DNA from: Ursus arctos
Lineage: Eukaryota > Chordata > Mammalia > Carnivora > Ursidae
Assembly: GCF_023065955.2 (NCBI RefSeq)
Contig: NW_026622786.1
Location: forward strand, 45,680,938 to 45,744,937
Direction: 5' to 3'
DNA: 64,000 bases
The notes beneath the pieces were generated by a model that saw nothing but the letters and a program-made list of their open reading frames with translations, had not been told where the DNA came from and did no database searches. The position numbers and the translations under genes are program-made. This document shows, piece after piece, positions 1 through 12,589 of this stretch. Position 1 is the first letter of the stretch; the number at the start of each line of letters is the position of its first letter.

Positions 1-2190
1 AGCAAAATCCTATCTACATGTATAGTAGGGGAATCCATAACAGACTGCCTTTCAGATTACTGGCTTCAGGAACTCTCTGTGACGAAGTATTATACCTTAT
101 TTCATGTGTCCTTAAAATCCTTAGGACAGAAGATCAAAAGGATACAAATAAGAATAACGTAAAAGGGGTTTAAAACAATCTTATTGGGTGTGGGTAGCAT
201 GAGAGTACCCTTCCATAGATTCCTGAAAAATGGTGGCTTACAATTTACTGGACAATTATGAATATTCCATTGTCATCCCATATTCCACAGCTATCAATTC
301 ACTCATTTGTTTATTCGCATCGAATGTTTACTACTGGCAGAACATCTAAGAAAGACCGTAGATATTACCAAAAGAAGCAATCATTATTAGAAAAAGCACC
401 ATACTAATGTCATCAAGAATCTAAAATAGGTTATTATTTTTTCAGAAGCAACATTACAGGTGGCTTACTCTTAAACTATAATGTTAAAAGAATTAGATAT
501 TTAAAATGGTCAATTAATTATTTTAAAGTTATTACTAAATGCCATTCTAACCCGTTTACTGAACAGTCTGAATTCAATGAATACATAAATGTGAAATGAT
601 TTTGATTTTCACCAATCATTACTTTCAGCCATACTGTCTCAAGCCTGCCTTTCCAGGCCATTAATGATACCTCAGGCAGATCTCATTGCCTTCTGGTCTT
701 TTTTAGTTCTGTCTACTTTTCTGTGGTTGGAAACGCCAATCTTCTCTCCAAATTAGTGGTTACCTCATCCCATTTTCCAGTCTTGCCAGGCTTCTGCTTG
801 AAGGACTTGATTTAGTAAGCTAGTAAGGAAGGCCTCCGTGGAAAGTTTCAGGGCTTCAAGCAAGGGTGAACTTGCTGTGCAAAATACTTGAGACTCTGTT
901 CTCTTATAGACCACTGAACCTTAATAAGTAGGACCTTCTTCACCTCTCTTCAGTTATAATGGGAAGTGAGCTGTGACCCTATTCTTTCTCTCCTCCCTCT
1001 ATATTCTTTTACTTGCTTTGGGGTTTGCTTAATTGAAACTATTCTTGTCCTCATTTGATTCCACTGCTTCTCTGGCTAACATCCCCCAGCACTCTCAATG
1101 GCAGTCATCCAAGTCCCGTGCGGTGCATGTAGGAACCCTTTAGAATGAATTTCAAAGGTCTCTTCATTGGATAGGACTCCCAGTGTGTCAGTGCATTCTC
1201 TGAGTTTCCACCCTGGGCAACCCATCTGACGTCCTCAAGGATCTTCATTTGCAGGGGTGGGATTATTGACAGAATGGCTAAAGTCTGCAACTTTGCATGG
1301 TGTCTCCTTGGCTTGTGTGAAACTCCTGTGTCCATGTTATGTCAAACTGTGGGAGTGCAGACTGCTCCACTGAGGGCTCCTTCTGTTTGCGTCCTTGTTG
1401 CCTCCAGTTCTCTTCTACCATTATTTATATAAACACAAAAAGTAGATCGGAGAGGATTCCACATAATCACACTTCTCTTCAGGGTTTGAGCTACTAATCT
1501 TGCCACTGCGCAGTCAACAAATCTTTATGAGGAACTCTTTGGAGCTCCCTGTACTTGCCTCGGTACTCCCAGCTAGACTGAAAACTAATGGCTTTGAAAA
1601 GTTCCCATGATCTCAGTTTTTCATGTACCTAGATAGCCTAGGGATTAGTAAGGGCTTGGGATGATGGTTGGGATAACACAGCCTCACAAGGCTTAAAAGA
1701 GTTTTCTCCAAGCTTTGAATCCAAATAGCCATTTCTAGAGCAGCAGAAAAACTGCCACATCACTTGGATCAAGGGTTTTCAAAAAATATTTTTTATTATT
1801 TCTATAATTAAGGAAAGCAGTGACATAAGTAAGAACCTATATGGCTTCATGTAGAGGTAGTACAGAAGGTTAATCATAGGGATACTGCGTCAGAAATGTC
1901 TGCTACAAGAATGCCTTCGCATTCACGAACTGGTCTTCCTAAACTCTCGACCTAATATTAAGCAAGTAAGCAAGATTATAGGAGTGCACAGACATTCTGA
2001 TGACATGTGGATTACAGAAGAGAGATGGTAGGAAGATTCGAAAGGCCAAGGACAGTCAAACAACAAAGGATTTCCTCTCATGGACATCCAAGTGAAACGT
2101 GAGAAGATTCATAAGTAATAAAATTCATAACTAGTAGGTTGCAAAATCTACCTTGGAAAAAAGCAGCACACATCTTTATTTCTACCACTA
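1..2190. other. Unrecognised intergenic sequence
   Basis: I see no gene, RNA gene or clear repeat over most of this stretch. A short piece near 295-345 resembles the L2 3' terminus in antisense (ttcactcatttgtttattc), but it is too short to call. The open frames are short and show no recognisable protein features. Confidence 0.5.
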
Positions 2191-2194
2191 TTTT

Positions 2195-2560
2195 TTCATT
2201 TTCCGAATGTTTACTGAGCACTTGTTTTGTGTCATGCACTGAGACACAACGTTTAGTTTGGAATATACCTTCTCTGCCCTCATGGGACAATCACAAATCA
2301 TATAAAAAGTTGTATTGTGAGCCTTCAAGGGCTATGATAAATACATGTTTCGATGAGTTTCACATTACAAAATTGCTGTAAAAAGTAAAGGGCTTGAAGG
2401 TAGGGACAGAAATATGGAGATATTTGTGACTTTGAACAAGGGAGCAATATGACTATGTTTATGTTGTGTTATTTAGAATTTGAGTAGAAATACGGAGGAT
2501 ATACAAGATGAGGTTTCAGGTTGGAAGAGGAAAAAAACAACTGGAAGATTATCAGGAAGA
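2195..2560 (-). mobile_element. L2 LINE fragment, antisense
   Basis: The plus strand reads like the reverse complement of the L2 3' region: a 'tttactgagcacttgttttgtg' type start, then 'cctctctgccctcatggg', then 'gggagcaatatgactatg'. It is old and diverged, and the boundaries are approximate. Confidence 0.55.
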
Positions 2561-3004
2561 TTTGTTCCTTAAACACTTCTGATACCCCAAGGTAGTAGTT
2601 CCTTACTAACATACGCTTTTGGAGATCACTAGCTTAGTGAGATATGGTTTCTAACGTTAAAGAACCTATATTCTAGTGTGGAAAATAAGACGTGTGTGTA
2701 CACACATGCATGCCCGCACAGGCATTTGTAGAAAGAATGGATGTCAAATGAAATGACTGGCAATTTCTGGCTAGTTCACTGTGTGGCCTGTAAATTCTTG
2801 GTGTCACAGAGAGCTATGGGGCACAGTAGTTGTGGAGTACTTGTTTACCCATTTTCATTCACTCAGCAATGAATTACATTTTCCCATCTGCTGTATGACA
2901 GAAATAGTGTGCAATAATATAATACAGTAAATTATCACTAAAAATCCAATACAGTGTCCAAAATAAATTATTATAAATTGAAATGCCCTAATTTAAGGCT
3001 TAAA
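2561..3004. other. Unrecognised sequence
   Basis: No gene or repeat family is recognised. A short purine-pyrimidine alternating run (gtgtgtgtacacacatgcatg) lies near 2692-2712. Confidence 0.4.
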
Positions 3005-3180
3005 TATTGCCTCACTCTGTTGCCCTGAGCAAGCAAACCACTTAACCTCAACCTTGCTTTCCTCAAACTGGGAGTTAACAAGTATTTACCTACCTCATAA
3101 GAGTGTGAGGATTAATTAGTTAATGTTTATAAAGTGCTTTAAAGAGGAAAGGAGCTGAATAAGTAGTGCTATTAATAGGA
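3005..3180 (+). mobile_element. MIR SINE
   Basis: The core matches MIR in sense orientation: 'gagcaagcaaaccacttaacctcaacc', then 'tttacctacctcataagagtgtgaggattaa', then 'aaagtgcttt'. The copy is ancient and diverged. No function is implied. Confidence 0.75.
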
Positions 3181-3504
3181 CAGCCACTTAATTTGATTTT
3201 AGTGTTTGAGAACAATGCAAGACTAATTCAGCAGTTGCCACACAGCCGTGGTTGATATGCCTTTAGAAGGAATTTAGAATACCTCCTTGGTTTTTGAAAG
3301 AATAGTGCCTTATAAAGTAACTACTATAATACTAAAATAATATGTCAACTATTCTTTTCAGAATGGTTGCTAACCGTTCGCACTGCTGCTAACGTGGACC
3401 TAGAGTAAGGTAACTTAAGCCCAGAGGGCCTTCATCAGACAAAAATTGCTTGCAGGACAGAGAGAAGGTGCAAAACGTCTACATAAAATGGTAGCCAGCA
3501 TTTT

Positions 3505-3695
3505 TTCAGACATACTGTTTTGCGGGCACAGTTCCAACTGCCTTATGTGGATTATCTCCTTTAATCCTGACAACAACCCAATGAGGTAGGCACTCTATTT
3601 GTTCCATTTTACATGTGGGATATTGAAGTTCAGAAGAGTTAAGGAACTTGACCCCAAATTCGTAGCCATTGATAGAGATAAGATTCATCCAAAAT
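3505..3695 (-). mobile_element. MIR SINE, antisense
   Basis: The plus strand reads the MIR reverse complement: 'attatctcctttaatcctgac', 'caacccaatgaggtaggc', 'ccattttacatgtggg', then 'gttaaggaacttgacc'. It lies about 325 bp from an opposite-strand MIR (3005-3180). Confidence 0.8.
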
Positions 3696-3699
3696 CTGA

Positions 3700-4850
3700 C
3701 ATCTTTGTGATTAAGTACTGAGATATATTGCCTCCTAAGAATGAATATGGAAATTTATAGAACTGTTGTCATGTTTCCAAATCCCCCATAACAGAGATCT
3801 TGTGGTTCCCACCTATAGTGTCCCTTCATGTCCACATTTACTAGGCAAGTCCCTATATGTATGACTCTTCTTTCCATCTTTAAACGTCGACCTCATCTCT
3901 GTCTCTTAAGGTAATGATAAATAAGCAGGTTAAAGAGACTCAGATACACTGATGATGTCAGAATTAATTTACCAGTCAGGATCATAGGAAAGATTCCACA
4001 CAATATAGCCAGACTTTTAATGTTTCTGTACCATCTCTTACTTGCTGTCAGTCTGCTTCTTATGCTCTATCTCGGGTTAGTATGTAGATTTAAGAACTCA
4101 ATTTTCACTAATTTAAGACCTTCCAATCTGCCTAAGCCATTTATTCAATGCGCTTGCTCTAGGGTAATCCTTCATTCATTGTTTAGCACCCTTACTCCAT
4201 CTGTAGTCTTGACTTCCTAATTTCCCAACACTATAGTTTCTAGTATATTTCGCATATTAAAAGTAATCAATACATATTTTCAGAACTGAACAAAATCTGT
4301 CTAGGAAATTTGACAACAATTCACAACTGCTACCCTGGATGAGTTACTTTCATGGGTTCATCTAAGAACTTCAAGGTCTCTTTCCCTTAGTCATGCAAAG
4401 GGACTTATCAAGAAGTGCTCAAGGATCCTTACTAATCCATGCTTATGTGATCACTGTATTAGGTGATCACTTATGGTCACTGAACTAGATGAAAGGAATT
4501 CATGTAATTTGTAATAGTCATTGGGACCCTGAGGAGGGAATTTCAGAAATCTCCATCTTTGGGATCCATGAGATTGACATCATGGCCAACTGCAGAAACC
4601 AAAAAATTTATCCTGAGTATGTATACCAGATTTTTTTTTCAAATTATAGACAGAAGTGATGATATATTAGAAATATGCAGAGGAGATCTACATAACATAT
4701 ATCATTAAACTAGATTATATATACTACCTCCCAGTTTTAAAATTCTGTGAGTCTCATGATTTCCTACGGTTATAGGAATTTTAAGATCACACACATTCTT
4801 GGATTACTTAGTGGCCTAGGGTTATTGCATTACATGTCATGCCATCATTT
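3700..4850. other. Unrecognised sequence
   Basis: No repeat or gene is recognised. Small open frames occur (4020-4220 and 4747-4950), but they lack any recognisable domain and look like chance frames in AT-rich DNA. Confidence 0.4.
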
Positions 4851-4854
4851 AGAT

Positions 4855-5030
4855 TTGCTGCAAAACATTGATGTGGTAGGTATTTATTCCTCATTAACAA
4901 CTTGTAGTGTACAAATGATATGTAAACAGGGGTCGAAACCTCTGATCTAGAGCACTTCCCTATTTTACAGTTGAGGAAACCAATGGCTACAGAATTTAAA
5001 ACACTCGTTTAGAGTTTTACAGTTAGGACA
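4855..5030 (-). mobile_element. Probable MIR fragment, antisense
   Basis: The best-preserved part is 'ccctattttacagttgaggaaacc' near 4959-4982, the usual antisense MIR core, followed by a degenerate 3' half. It is strongly diverged. Confidence 0.4.
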
Positions 5031-5164
5031 ATAGTGAATCACAATTAGCAAGAGTCTCTTGCCCTCTTACCTACACATAACCGTTTCCTATCTGCCTTTA
5101 TTCTATTTTACACCACCATCCTCTTCATAAAACAGTGCACGTGATTTTTATGCAGATTTGTCAT

Positions 5165-5325
5165 GCAACATTATGGGATGCTAGAACTGAAAGGGAACCT
5201 AAGGGCACTTTAACTTGTAGATAAAAAAATTGAGAATGAAATTTACACAGAGATACAAAGCTGCTGCTGTGATACACCAACTTGAGCCCCAGTCTGAGTC
5301 CAGTGATCTTTCACTACCATCAAAG
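5165..5325 (-). mobile_element. Possible MIR3/L3-type SINE relic
   Basis: The order 'gctagaactgaaagggaacctaagg', then 'attgagaatgaaatttacac', then 'gagtccagtgatctttc' follows the familiar MIR3/CR1-tailed SINE pattern in antisense. The orientation is given in MIR convention. Family assignment is tentative. Confidence 0.35.
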
Positions 5326-5329
5326 TAGT

Positions 5330-6690
5330 ATTCTAGAGGAGAAAACTCAATGTTGAAATAAAATATGATTTTATGAATACTATAATATATGATTGGTGTC
5401 TCACTTGGCCATGAAAGAGTGTGGTTTTTATGAACTGTTGATCATGCTGCCTCAATTGGCTGTGTGATAACCAGACAATTATAAAATGGGAAACCAGAAA
5501 GTATCTCAGAGTAGCACATGCCATGCCTTTGCACACTCTACATAGAGAAATCCAATGAGTAAACTAACATGCAACAAATATAGGCCTGAGGACTTAAAGC
5601 TAAAATCGGCCTTTCTTCCCCCTCGCTGTTGAATATTTCTGCTAAGGTAAGACGTACAGTCTCATCTTTAAATTATACACATTTCATTAAGAGCCTAATA
5701 ATCACGGACATGCTTTAAACAATAAATTAGACATGTATTTTAGAGGAAAAATGCATATGCTTTTTTTTCACTCATTTCCATAGCGATGGAGTCATTAAAA
5801 ATTCCAGCACCAAACACGATGGTTGATACTGCAATTTCTTGATTTTGTAAAAGTCTTCATAGCTGGGTAATGAATCTTTTTGCATGTTCTATAGTTAAAC
5901 CTTTTTTGAATGCCAATATAAATTATTCCATTCCATTATTATTACCCTGCATTATGGGGGCATTTGTCTTGTAGACTCTTGTTTCCCATGTCCATTTTAA
6001 TGCAGGTCTGTCAATGAACTGGGAATCAAGTGTTTCTGCCTATCAGCGCACTGTCGAAGAGAAAATGCCAGGGGAGATGCAGAAGCACAGGCAGCAGAAT
6101 TTTGGCTGGGGTCAGTCAGCTTTGTGTGCTGCAAGCAGCTCACCACAAACCCTATAATTCCCTTTGGGAATGTGCTCGCTTAGAGTATTTCACCTTCAAA
6201 TTTGCTTCTCCTTTTCTGAAGATTTACATTTAAGCACCTTTCCTCCTTTTGTTTTGTAGGAATCACTCTATGAAAGATGAAATGACTTATAAAGTCTTCA
6301 CTGCTGACTCTCTTAGTCCTGCTGTGAGCCTTTCTCTGTTGCTCCCTTCTTTTGACCCTGTTGTACTCTTCTTTTAAAAGTTATTTGTCATTTCCAATCA
6401 TCAAATCGTATCTGGGATAATATTATGCAAAGTTTACATTGGGTGGAATAATATAACTCCAGGTGGCTGTCAATTCAGGAAGATTATCAGAATGGTGGCT
6501 TTATCTACAGATTATATTATTATTACGATTTATTGGTTGCTTACATAAAAGTTGAAAAACATACACTGGAAAGCTGAAAGACGGCTTTCATTTATACAAT
6601 TTATATCAAACAAGAGGGTAAGGTGCTTACTATTTGATATCTATGTTTTATTTTTTACCACTTCTTTTGGAGACCATCTCTGGAAAAATT
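5330..6690. other. Unrecognised sequence
   Basis: Nothing is recognised here. Open frames at 5333-5536 (minus) and 6030-6233 (plus) have no family resemblance. Confidence 0.4.
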
Positions 6691-6693
6691 CTT

Positions 6694-6909
6694 TTTTTTT
6701 TTTAAGGATTTTATTTATTTATTTGAGAGAGAGAGAGAGACAGTGAGAGAAAGCACAAGCAGGGGGAGATGCAGAGGGAGAGGGAGAGGGAGGGGCAGGC
6801 TCCCTCTTGAGCAGGGAGCCCTACATTGGGCTCGATCCTAAAACCCTGGGATCATGGCCTGAGCCAAAGGCAGATGCTTAACTGACTGAGCCCTCCAGGC
6901 GCCCCCACT
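6694..6909 (-). mobile_element. SINEC (tRNA-Lys-derived carnivore SINE)
   Basis: A reversed A-rich tail (poly-T, then 'aaggattttatttattta') is followed by GA-rich body and the reversed tRNA-like head ending 'tgactgagccctccaggcgccccc'. Imperfect 13-bp target-site duplications flank it: tggaaaaattctt at 6681-6693 and tgggaaagttctt at 6910-6922. The head carries degenerate Pol III box A and B equivalents and is not a functional tRNA gene. Confidence 0.95.
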
Positions 6910-7009
6910 TGGGAAAGTTCTTAATAGTTGTCTTTAGGTGTGGGAGAAGGAAAGGGAAAGATTCTACTTTCTTTTATTGAGTCATCAACCTCAAGAATCA
7001 GGAATCAGG

Positions 7010-7225
7010 GTGAAAAGAGAGAGAGAGGCAAACCTTAAAACAGACTGAGAGTTGTTGGAAGGGACTTGGGTGGGGGGGTAGGCTAAATGGGTGATGGGGA
7101 TTAAGGAGAGGAGCATTGGGTGTTGTATGTAAGTGATGAATCACTAAATTCTACACCTGAAACTAATTTTACGCTATATGTTAAGTAACTGGAATTTAAA
7201 TATAAACTTTGAACTAAAAAAAAAA
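7010..7225 (+). mobile_element. 5'-truncated L1, 3' end only
   Basis: About 216 bp of carnivore L1 3' UTR: 'gttgttggaagggacttgggtgggggg', 'gggtgatgggga', 'attgggtgttgtatgtaagtgatgaatcac', 'acctgaaactaatt', then a short poly-A. A perfect 13-bp target-site duplication, atcaggaatcagg, lies at 6997-7009 and 7229-7241. This confirms a retrotransposition event. Confidence 0.92.
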
Positions 7226-7241
7226 TGGATCAGGAATCAGG

Positions 7242-8689
7242 AGGTTTAAATAAATTATGTAACAGTTCAACAACTGATACATGTTATCAGTGGCCAGCGC
7301 TGCCCAATAATAAGAAAGATAAAACAGAATGCCAAGTATAGGAAAGAAGAAAAGAAAAGTTATGTCAAGATGGGTGCTCTGTGTCATTGTCTAGATCTTA
7401 AGGAAGATTAAGCCAAAATAAATCCAAAATGGAAGCATTTTCAAATGAAAAGCCCTGCCTCATTAGTCAAATCAGACATCTAAATTGAGAAAGGATAAAT
7501 CCTGTCACATTTTGGACTTGTTAAATGTCTGGAAATATTTTCAAATGAAAGATCTTTCTAAAATTCAATGCAACAAAATGTCAGTCACTTTTATCCTTAA
7601 TTTTAAAATATCTGAGTAATGTAGACATAAAATTTATTCATATGCTTTCAGATTATTTTAGAGTCATCTGATTAAAACTTTGTTTTTTTGGGACATTTTC
7701 AAGAAGACAGCTTTAAAAGGCTTCACATTCAATTAAATAAACTTGGTGAATTTAGCTGTTCTATTTTGAAAAGTTACTATCCAAGACTACATTGGTCATC
7801 ATGTATCCAATTATTTCTTTTCCCTCTTGTCTTATAAATATTTATTTGAAGATACCAGTGACACAGGATGCAAACATTTTAACATATTACAAAGTGAAAT
7901 GAAAGGTGTTATAGGACATAATTTTTTGAAATAATAAAAATTAAGCAACCTAGAGAGCGATATTGAGCTTGTTAAAATATCGACTATCTTATTTCTAATA
8001 ATCTCCCTGATGTAGTATAATTGGGAAGGCACTTACTGATTTTATCCATAGAATATGTGATAAGGTAGATATATTTTCAGATAGCAGGGAAATTGAGCAC
8101 ATACTATATGTTAACAGTATTCTTCGACATATCCTTAAACATGTAGCCCATTGTTTTTGTTTACTGAATGAAGCTTTATAATCCCTTTGTTCTTCTGATG
8201 TATATGTTTTAATTTTTATGATGTTTAAAATAACTTTTAATGCTTGCAAGTAGGCGCTCTTGGGCCATAAACTAAAATCTGTCTACTCTTCAATCTAATT
8301 CCATTATTCTTGGTGGTGGTGGACATTCTTCTAGAGTTCTGGCATTTTGTTTTCATTCTATCTTACTTTCTATGATTAGAAAGTAAGTTTTTATCTATTT
8401 ATGAATTATTTTTTTCTACATGAGTGGGAAATTGGTAGTGCTTTAATAGGAGCTGCTGGCTAATAGGTTGTATCATCATTGGTGGAATATCCTTCTGGGA
8501 CTTGCTTGGACTTATGTAAGAGCATGAAGACCTAAGAGCCCATGTTGGGGAATGGCACTTGGTTTAATATGATTAGAACAACTGCTCTATACTCTGTAGA
8601 GAGCTTATTTTTTATTACAATATTGATTAATGCTTTTACATAAAAACATTCACTCGGTCGAGCAGTAAGATTTGCACGGTTCAAATATT
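7242..8689. other. Unrecognised AT-rich sequence
   Basis: No gene or repeat family is recognised. Two overlapping small minus-strand frames (7832-8032 and 7995-8249) have no domain features. Confidence 0.4.
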
Positions 8690-10025
8690 GAGTTATTTAG
8701 TAAAAGATAATTGAGTTATGTACTGAAACCCGTCCACCCTTGCTTCATCAACCTGTTTACCACCTGATCACAGAGGTAGCTTTCGTTTTTGATATCCTGA
8801 ACATTCTTCTAAAGTTTGTAGAACATATATACAAGAAAATACAAAGAGGTTTTTTTCTCTACTTTTTTAACTCAAATAATTGTGTACTATAACCTCTGTT
8901 GTACAACTAGGTTCTCTACTTGGAAATTTGTATGTATTATATATAGGTCTTTCTTATTCTTCATTTACTTTAGTGCAATTTATTTAACCCAGTTCCCTGT
9001 TAATGTCCATTTAAAAAAATATCAGTATGGGGCATCTGGTGGCTCAGTTGGATAAGCGCCCTACTCTTGATTTCGATTTTGGCTCAGGTCATGATCTCAG
9101 GGTTGTGAGATCAAGCCCTGCTTGGGGTTCCAAGCTCAGCAGGAAGTCTGTTTGGGATTCCCTTTCTCCCTCTCCTTCTGCCACCCCACTCTCTTTGTTA
9201 AAAAAAAAAAAAAACTTAAAAAAATAAAACAAATAAAATAAAAGTTATATTTTTCCATTACAGACAATGCTTTAATGGTACTAGAATTTGTGAAACATAT
9301 GTTCCTAGAAGTGAAATTGCTGACACAAAGGACATATGGATTTATAATTTTGATAGATCTTGGTAAATTTTCTTCCATAGGGATTGTATTAATATATGTT
9401 CTTAACAGTATTTACTATTTCTTCACATTCTTGGTAATAAAGTTGTTACCAAACTGTCAGGCTTTACTAAAACCCTTATATATTTAGATTTTGTTGTTTA
9501 CTTACTGAGAATCTTTTTGCACTTAAAGTTTATTTATGTCTCCTTTACAATGAATTAATTGTTTGTTCATATACTTTGCCTATAATTTCTACTGGCTTGG
9601 TCATTTTCATATCCATTTATAGACACATATATGAGGGACATTACTCATTTTTTCTACTCTACTAATTGTTAATTTTCCATTTCGTTATTTGCCTGTTGAA
9701 TTTATTTATCATAGCATTTGCCTTATTGTTAGAGTTTAGATTCTGTGGTATAATTTATCAAACTTTTCCTTTGTGGCTCTTGGTGTCATAGTTTAAAAAA
9801 CTTCTTTCTTTGAGCTTATGAAATAATATTCCTAACTTTTCTTCTAGTTTGTATGGTTTTTGTTCCATATTTATATCTTTGAATCTTTGGAAAGTATCAT
9901 ATTATAAGTTGTAAAGTATGGATCCAATTTTATTTTTCTGACATAGCTATGGCACTCTACCAATATCATTTATTGGACTATAATACCATCCGATTCCTCT
10001 GTGATTTGAGATGTTATCTTTTGTT
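8690..10025 (-). mobile_element. Old L1M LINE, antisense, split by a SINE
   Basis: The plus strand reads the reverse complement of an L1M 3' UTR and ORF2 C-terminal region. Landmarks are 'tttatttaacccagttccctgttaatg' before the SINE, then 'acaatgctttaatgg', 'ttcctagaagtgaaattgctgacacaaagg' and 'tatggatccaattttatttttctgacatagctatgg'. The SINE at 9029-9243 interrupts it. ORF2 is not open. The subfamily (L1MC/L1ME type) is a guess. Confidence 0.75.
9029..9243 (+). mobile_element. SINEC
   Basis: A sense-orientation head 'ggggcatctggtggctcagttgg' is followed by 'ggctcaggtcatgatctcaggg', a CT-rich body and a long A-rich tail. It is inserted into the antisense L1M. No clear target-site duplication remains. 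The head has a small deletion relative to the usual gcgcctgggtggctcag. Confidence 0.93.
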
Positions 10026-10800
10026 TATTTACTCAATTCATTCAATAAGTAGTTATCAAATACTAACTGTGTGCTCTGGGGACTGGTGATTCAGCAGGGC
10101 ATAAAACACACAAAACTCTATGCCCTTGGAAAACTTATATTCGAATAGAGAGACAGACTGCAACACTGGAAAGTAACATACGATGAATACTCTTCAGTGT
10201 TAAGAAGAAAATAAGGCAAAGAATGAGGATAGATTTTTTCTTTTCTTTTCTTTTTCCTTTTTTGAGGATAGATTTCTAAGGAAGAAGTGCTGCTGGCATT
10301 TCAAATAGGGCAAAATGCATCACGGAAAAGTAATAATTGAGCAAGTAACATGAAGGAGTAAGAAATAAGCCTTTGAAGTACAAGGGATAAGAGAACTCCA
10401 GGAGGGGAAACAGCACAAAGCTCTGAACTTGGCGCTTACATGGCACATTCCCTTTAAAATAAGGAGTCCTACATGACTGAAGCAGAATGAGGAAGGGGAA
10501 AATAGCAGGAAATAAGGTCAGACACTTGATTAGGTATCAGGCTGAGAGTGCTCTGTGTGGGAATCTGGTATTTTACTCTAAGAGAGATGGGAAGTTGGGG
10601 AGCAGTTTGAGTAGTGAGCAGAAAAGTGAGATGATCCTTTACTTACACTTTAGAAAGATCACACTGATTGCTGAATGGAGCACAGATTGGGGTAAAACAA
10701 AGGCAAAGGAGGAGACAATTCAGGAAGCTCGTGCTAACAGTCTGGGTGAGAAATGATTTGGGATAGAGTCGTAGTTAGCTCTGAATGCAGTGGTATGAAG
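10026..10800 (-). mobile_element. L2 LINE, antisense, about 770 bp
   Basis: The plus strand begins at the reversed L2 3' end ('caattcattcaataagtag...gtgtgctctggggactggtgattcagcagggcataaaac'). It continues through 'ctatgcccttggaaaacttatattc' to 'gagagatgggaagttggggagcagtttgag' and 'agatcacactgattgctgaatgg'. The open frame at 10487-10756 lies inside it on the opposite strand and is not a gene. Confidence 0.75.
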
Positions 10801-11647
10801 TGACGTAGAGGATTCCAGCACCGAACTTAGTTTTTTATTGTCTATGCTGCCCTCAGAGTTTCTTACTAAAAGGACTTCCACTTAAATTTGTATGTTTGTT
10901 AACTCGATATAGAGGTTACAAAACTTCTGGGAGTCAGATGTGCTATCTCCAATACCCAAAGTGACTAATCAGCTGTTGGACCTCCTGAATAGTTGTTTGT
11001 AGTTTGCCTGTAATGTTCTTGGGTTATAGTTCAGCCAACTCCCAAAGTCAACACTTGAGTGGTGAAATCTTAGATTATGTCCTCTGTCAGAGTCCATCCA
11101 CCTTTAGTCAGTTGTGTTTAGATGGCATTCAATGCAATCTAAGTTGTGTTCCCAGCACGGCCATTACCAAAAAGTCATCCTCATATGGATTGTACATCCA
11201 GCAACAGTTCTCATTTGTATTAGAGTCTGTCTAATATATTGATACCCTGTAATAAAGGTAAACTGATTTTGTTTTCCATTCAAGAGATAAATGCAAAATA
11301 AAAGTCCAAGACTCAGGATTAAGTGCCAGTAGTGATAGCACATTCATTCACTGTTCAGATGTCAGATAAAAGAGAACAGGACTGCTTTCTTATCTAAGCT
11401 TCTCTGGTCCCCAGAAAGGCATCATCAGCTTCCATTAGCCAGTCAGGAAAATTAAATTTAGAAAAGACATTGGGGATCACAACTGCCTGAACTAGCTATT
11501 CTCTGAGAAGACCAAATATTTTTTTCTCCCAGTCTGAGTTTTTGTTTCAGTTGTACAATGTGGGTGAGAAGCACGTCATTCTTGGCCATATATTCCCTTA
11601 CTGGTTGATATCAAAGATGACTGTATCTAATCAACTTGTTTATGTAT
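10801..11647. other. Unrecognised sequence
   Basis: No gene, RNA or repeat family is recognised. Confidence 0.4.
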
Positions 11648-12583
11648 ACGGTAGACAGAATTCTAAGATGACCCCCAAACACTGGGGTTCCAGCACTTCT
11701 GTCAGTTTTTCAGTCAAACATTAATCTATGTACCTTTCGGGAGGGATTTTGAAAATGTGATTAAGGTGCCAAGTAAGTTGACCTTAAAAAATAGGGAGAT
11801 TATCTGGGTGGGCCTCACCTAATTATATGAGCTTGTATTTTTAAAAAATATATTATTTATGTCTTTGGGAGATAGAGCGTGCACACACAGGAGAGAGAGT
11901 GAGCACAAGAGAGAGAGCACAAGAGAGAGGGAAAGAGAGCATGAGCCGGTGGGGGGGGTTGGGTAGAGGGAGAAGCAGACTCCCCAGTGAGCAGGGAGCC
12001 TGATGTGGGACTCGATTCCAGGGGCCTGGGATCCTCACCTGAGCTGAAGGCAGATGCTTAACCAACTGAGCCATGCAGGCGTCCCACCATATGACGTTTT
12101 AAAACCAGAGTTTTTTTTTTTTTCCTATCTGATGGTGAAAGAAGAAGTCAGAACCATGAACATGAATCATCTGAAGCATGAACAGAATTCTAAATGAGGG
12201 CGATTCTCTTTGCTCACTTGGAATGTGGAGGGAAGTTGGGCTACGTGGAAAGGGATTGAGAAGATCATGGAAAAACCAAGAGCAGTCTTTGCCTGACAGT
12301 AAACAAGAGAACAGGGACTTCAGTTCTACACCTGCAAAGAACTGAATTCTGTCAACAGCCTGAATGAGCTTAGAAGAGGGCTCAAGAACCCAGATGAGAA
12401 CGTAACTTGGAGATCACTTGATTTTGGTCTTGGGAGATGCTGAGTGGAGAACCCAGCTAGGCTGTGCCTTTACCTCTGACTTACAGAATTTGCTAAAACA
12501 AAAACAAAAACGAAAACAAAAAACATGTATGTTGTTTCAAGCTTCTATGTACTATTTTTGTGCAGCGGTAGAAAACTAATACA
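11648..12583 (+). mobile_element. Solo LTR, MaLR/ERVL-like, split by a SINE
   Basis: The left part runs from 'ggtagacagaattctaagatgaccccc' through 'tgtgattaaggtgccaag' to 'agattatctgggtgggcctcacctaatta'. The right part resumes after the SINE and ends 'actgaattctgtcaacagcctgaatgagctt...cagcggtagaaaactaatacag'. This is the layout of MaLR-type LTRs. I see no retroviral coding sequence. An AAAAAC simple repeat sits at about 12496-12524. The exact family is uncertain. Confidence 0.7.
11839..12088 (-). mobile_element. SINEC nested in the LTR
   Basis: A reversed tail 'tttttaaaaaatatattattta' is followed by GA-rich body and the reversed head 'gagctgaaggcagatgcttaaccaactgagccatgcaggcgtccc'. It interrupts the LTR, so it is younger than the LTR. 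A short 'atatga' on either side may be what remains of the target-site duplication. Confidence 0.92.
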
Positions 12584-12589
12584 GCACTC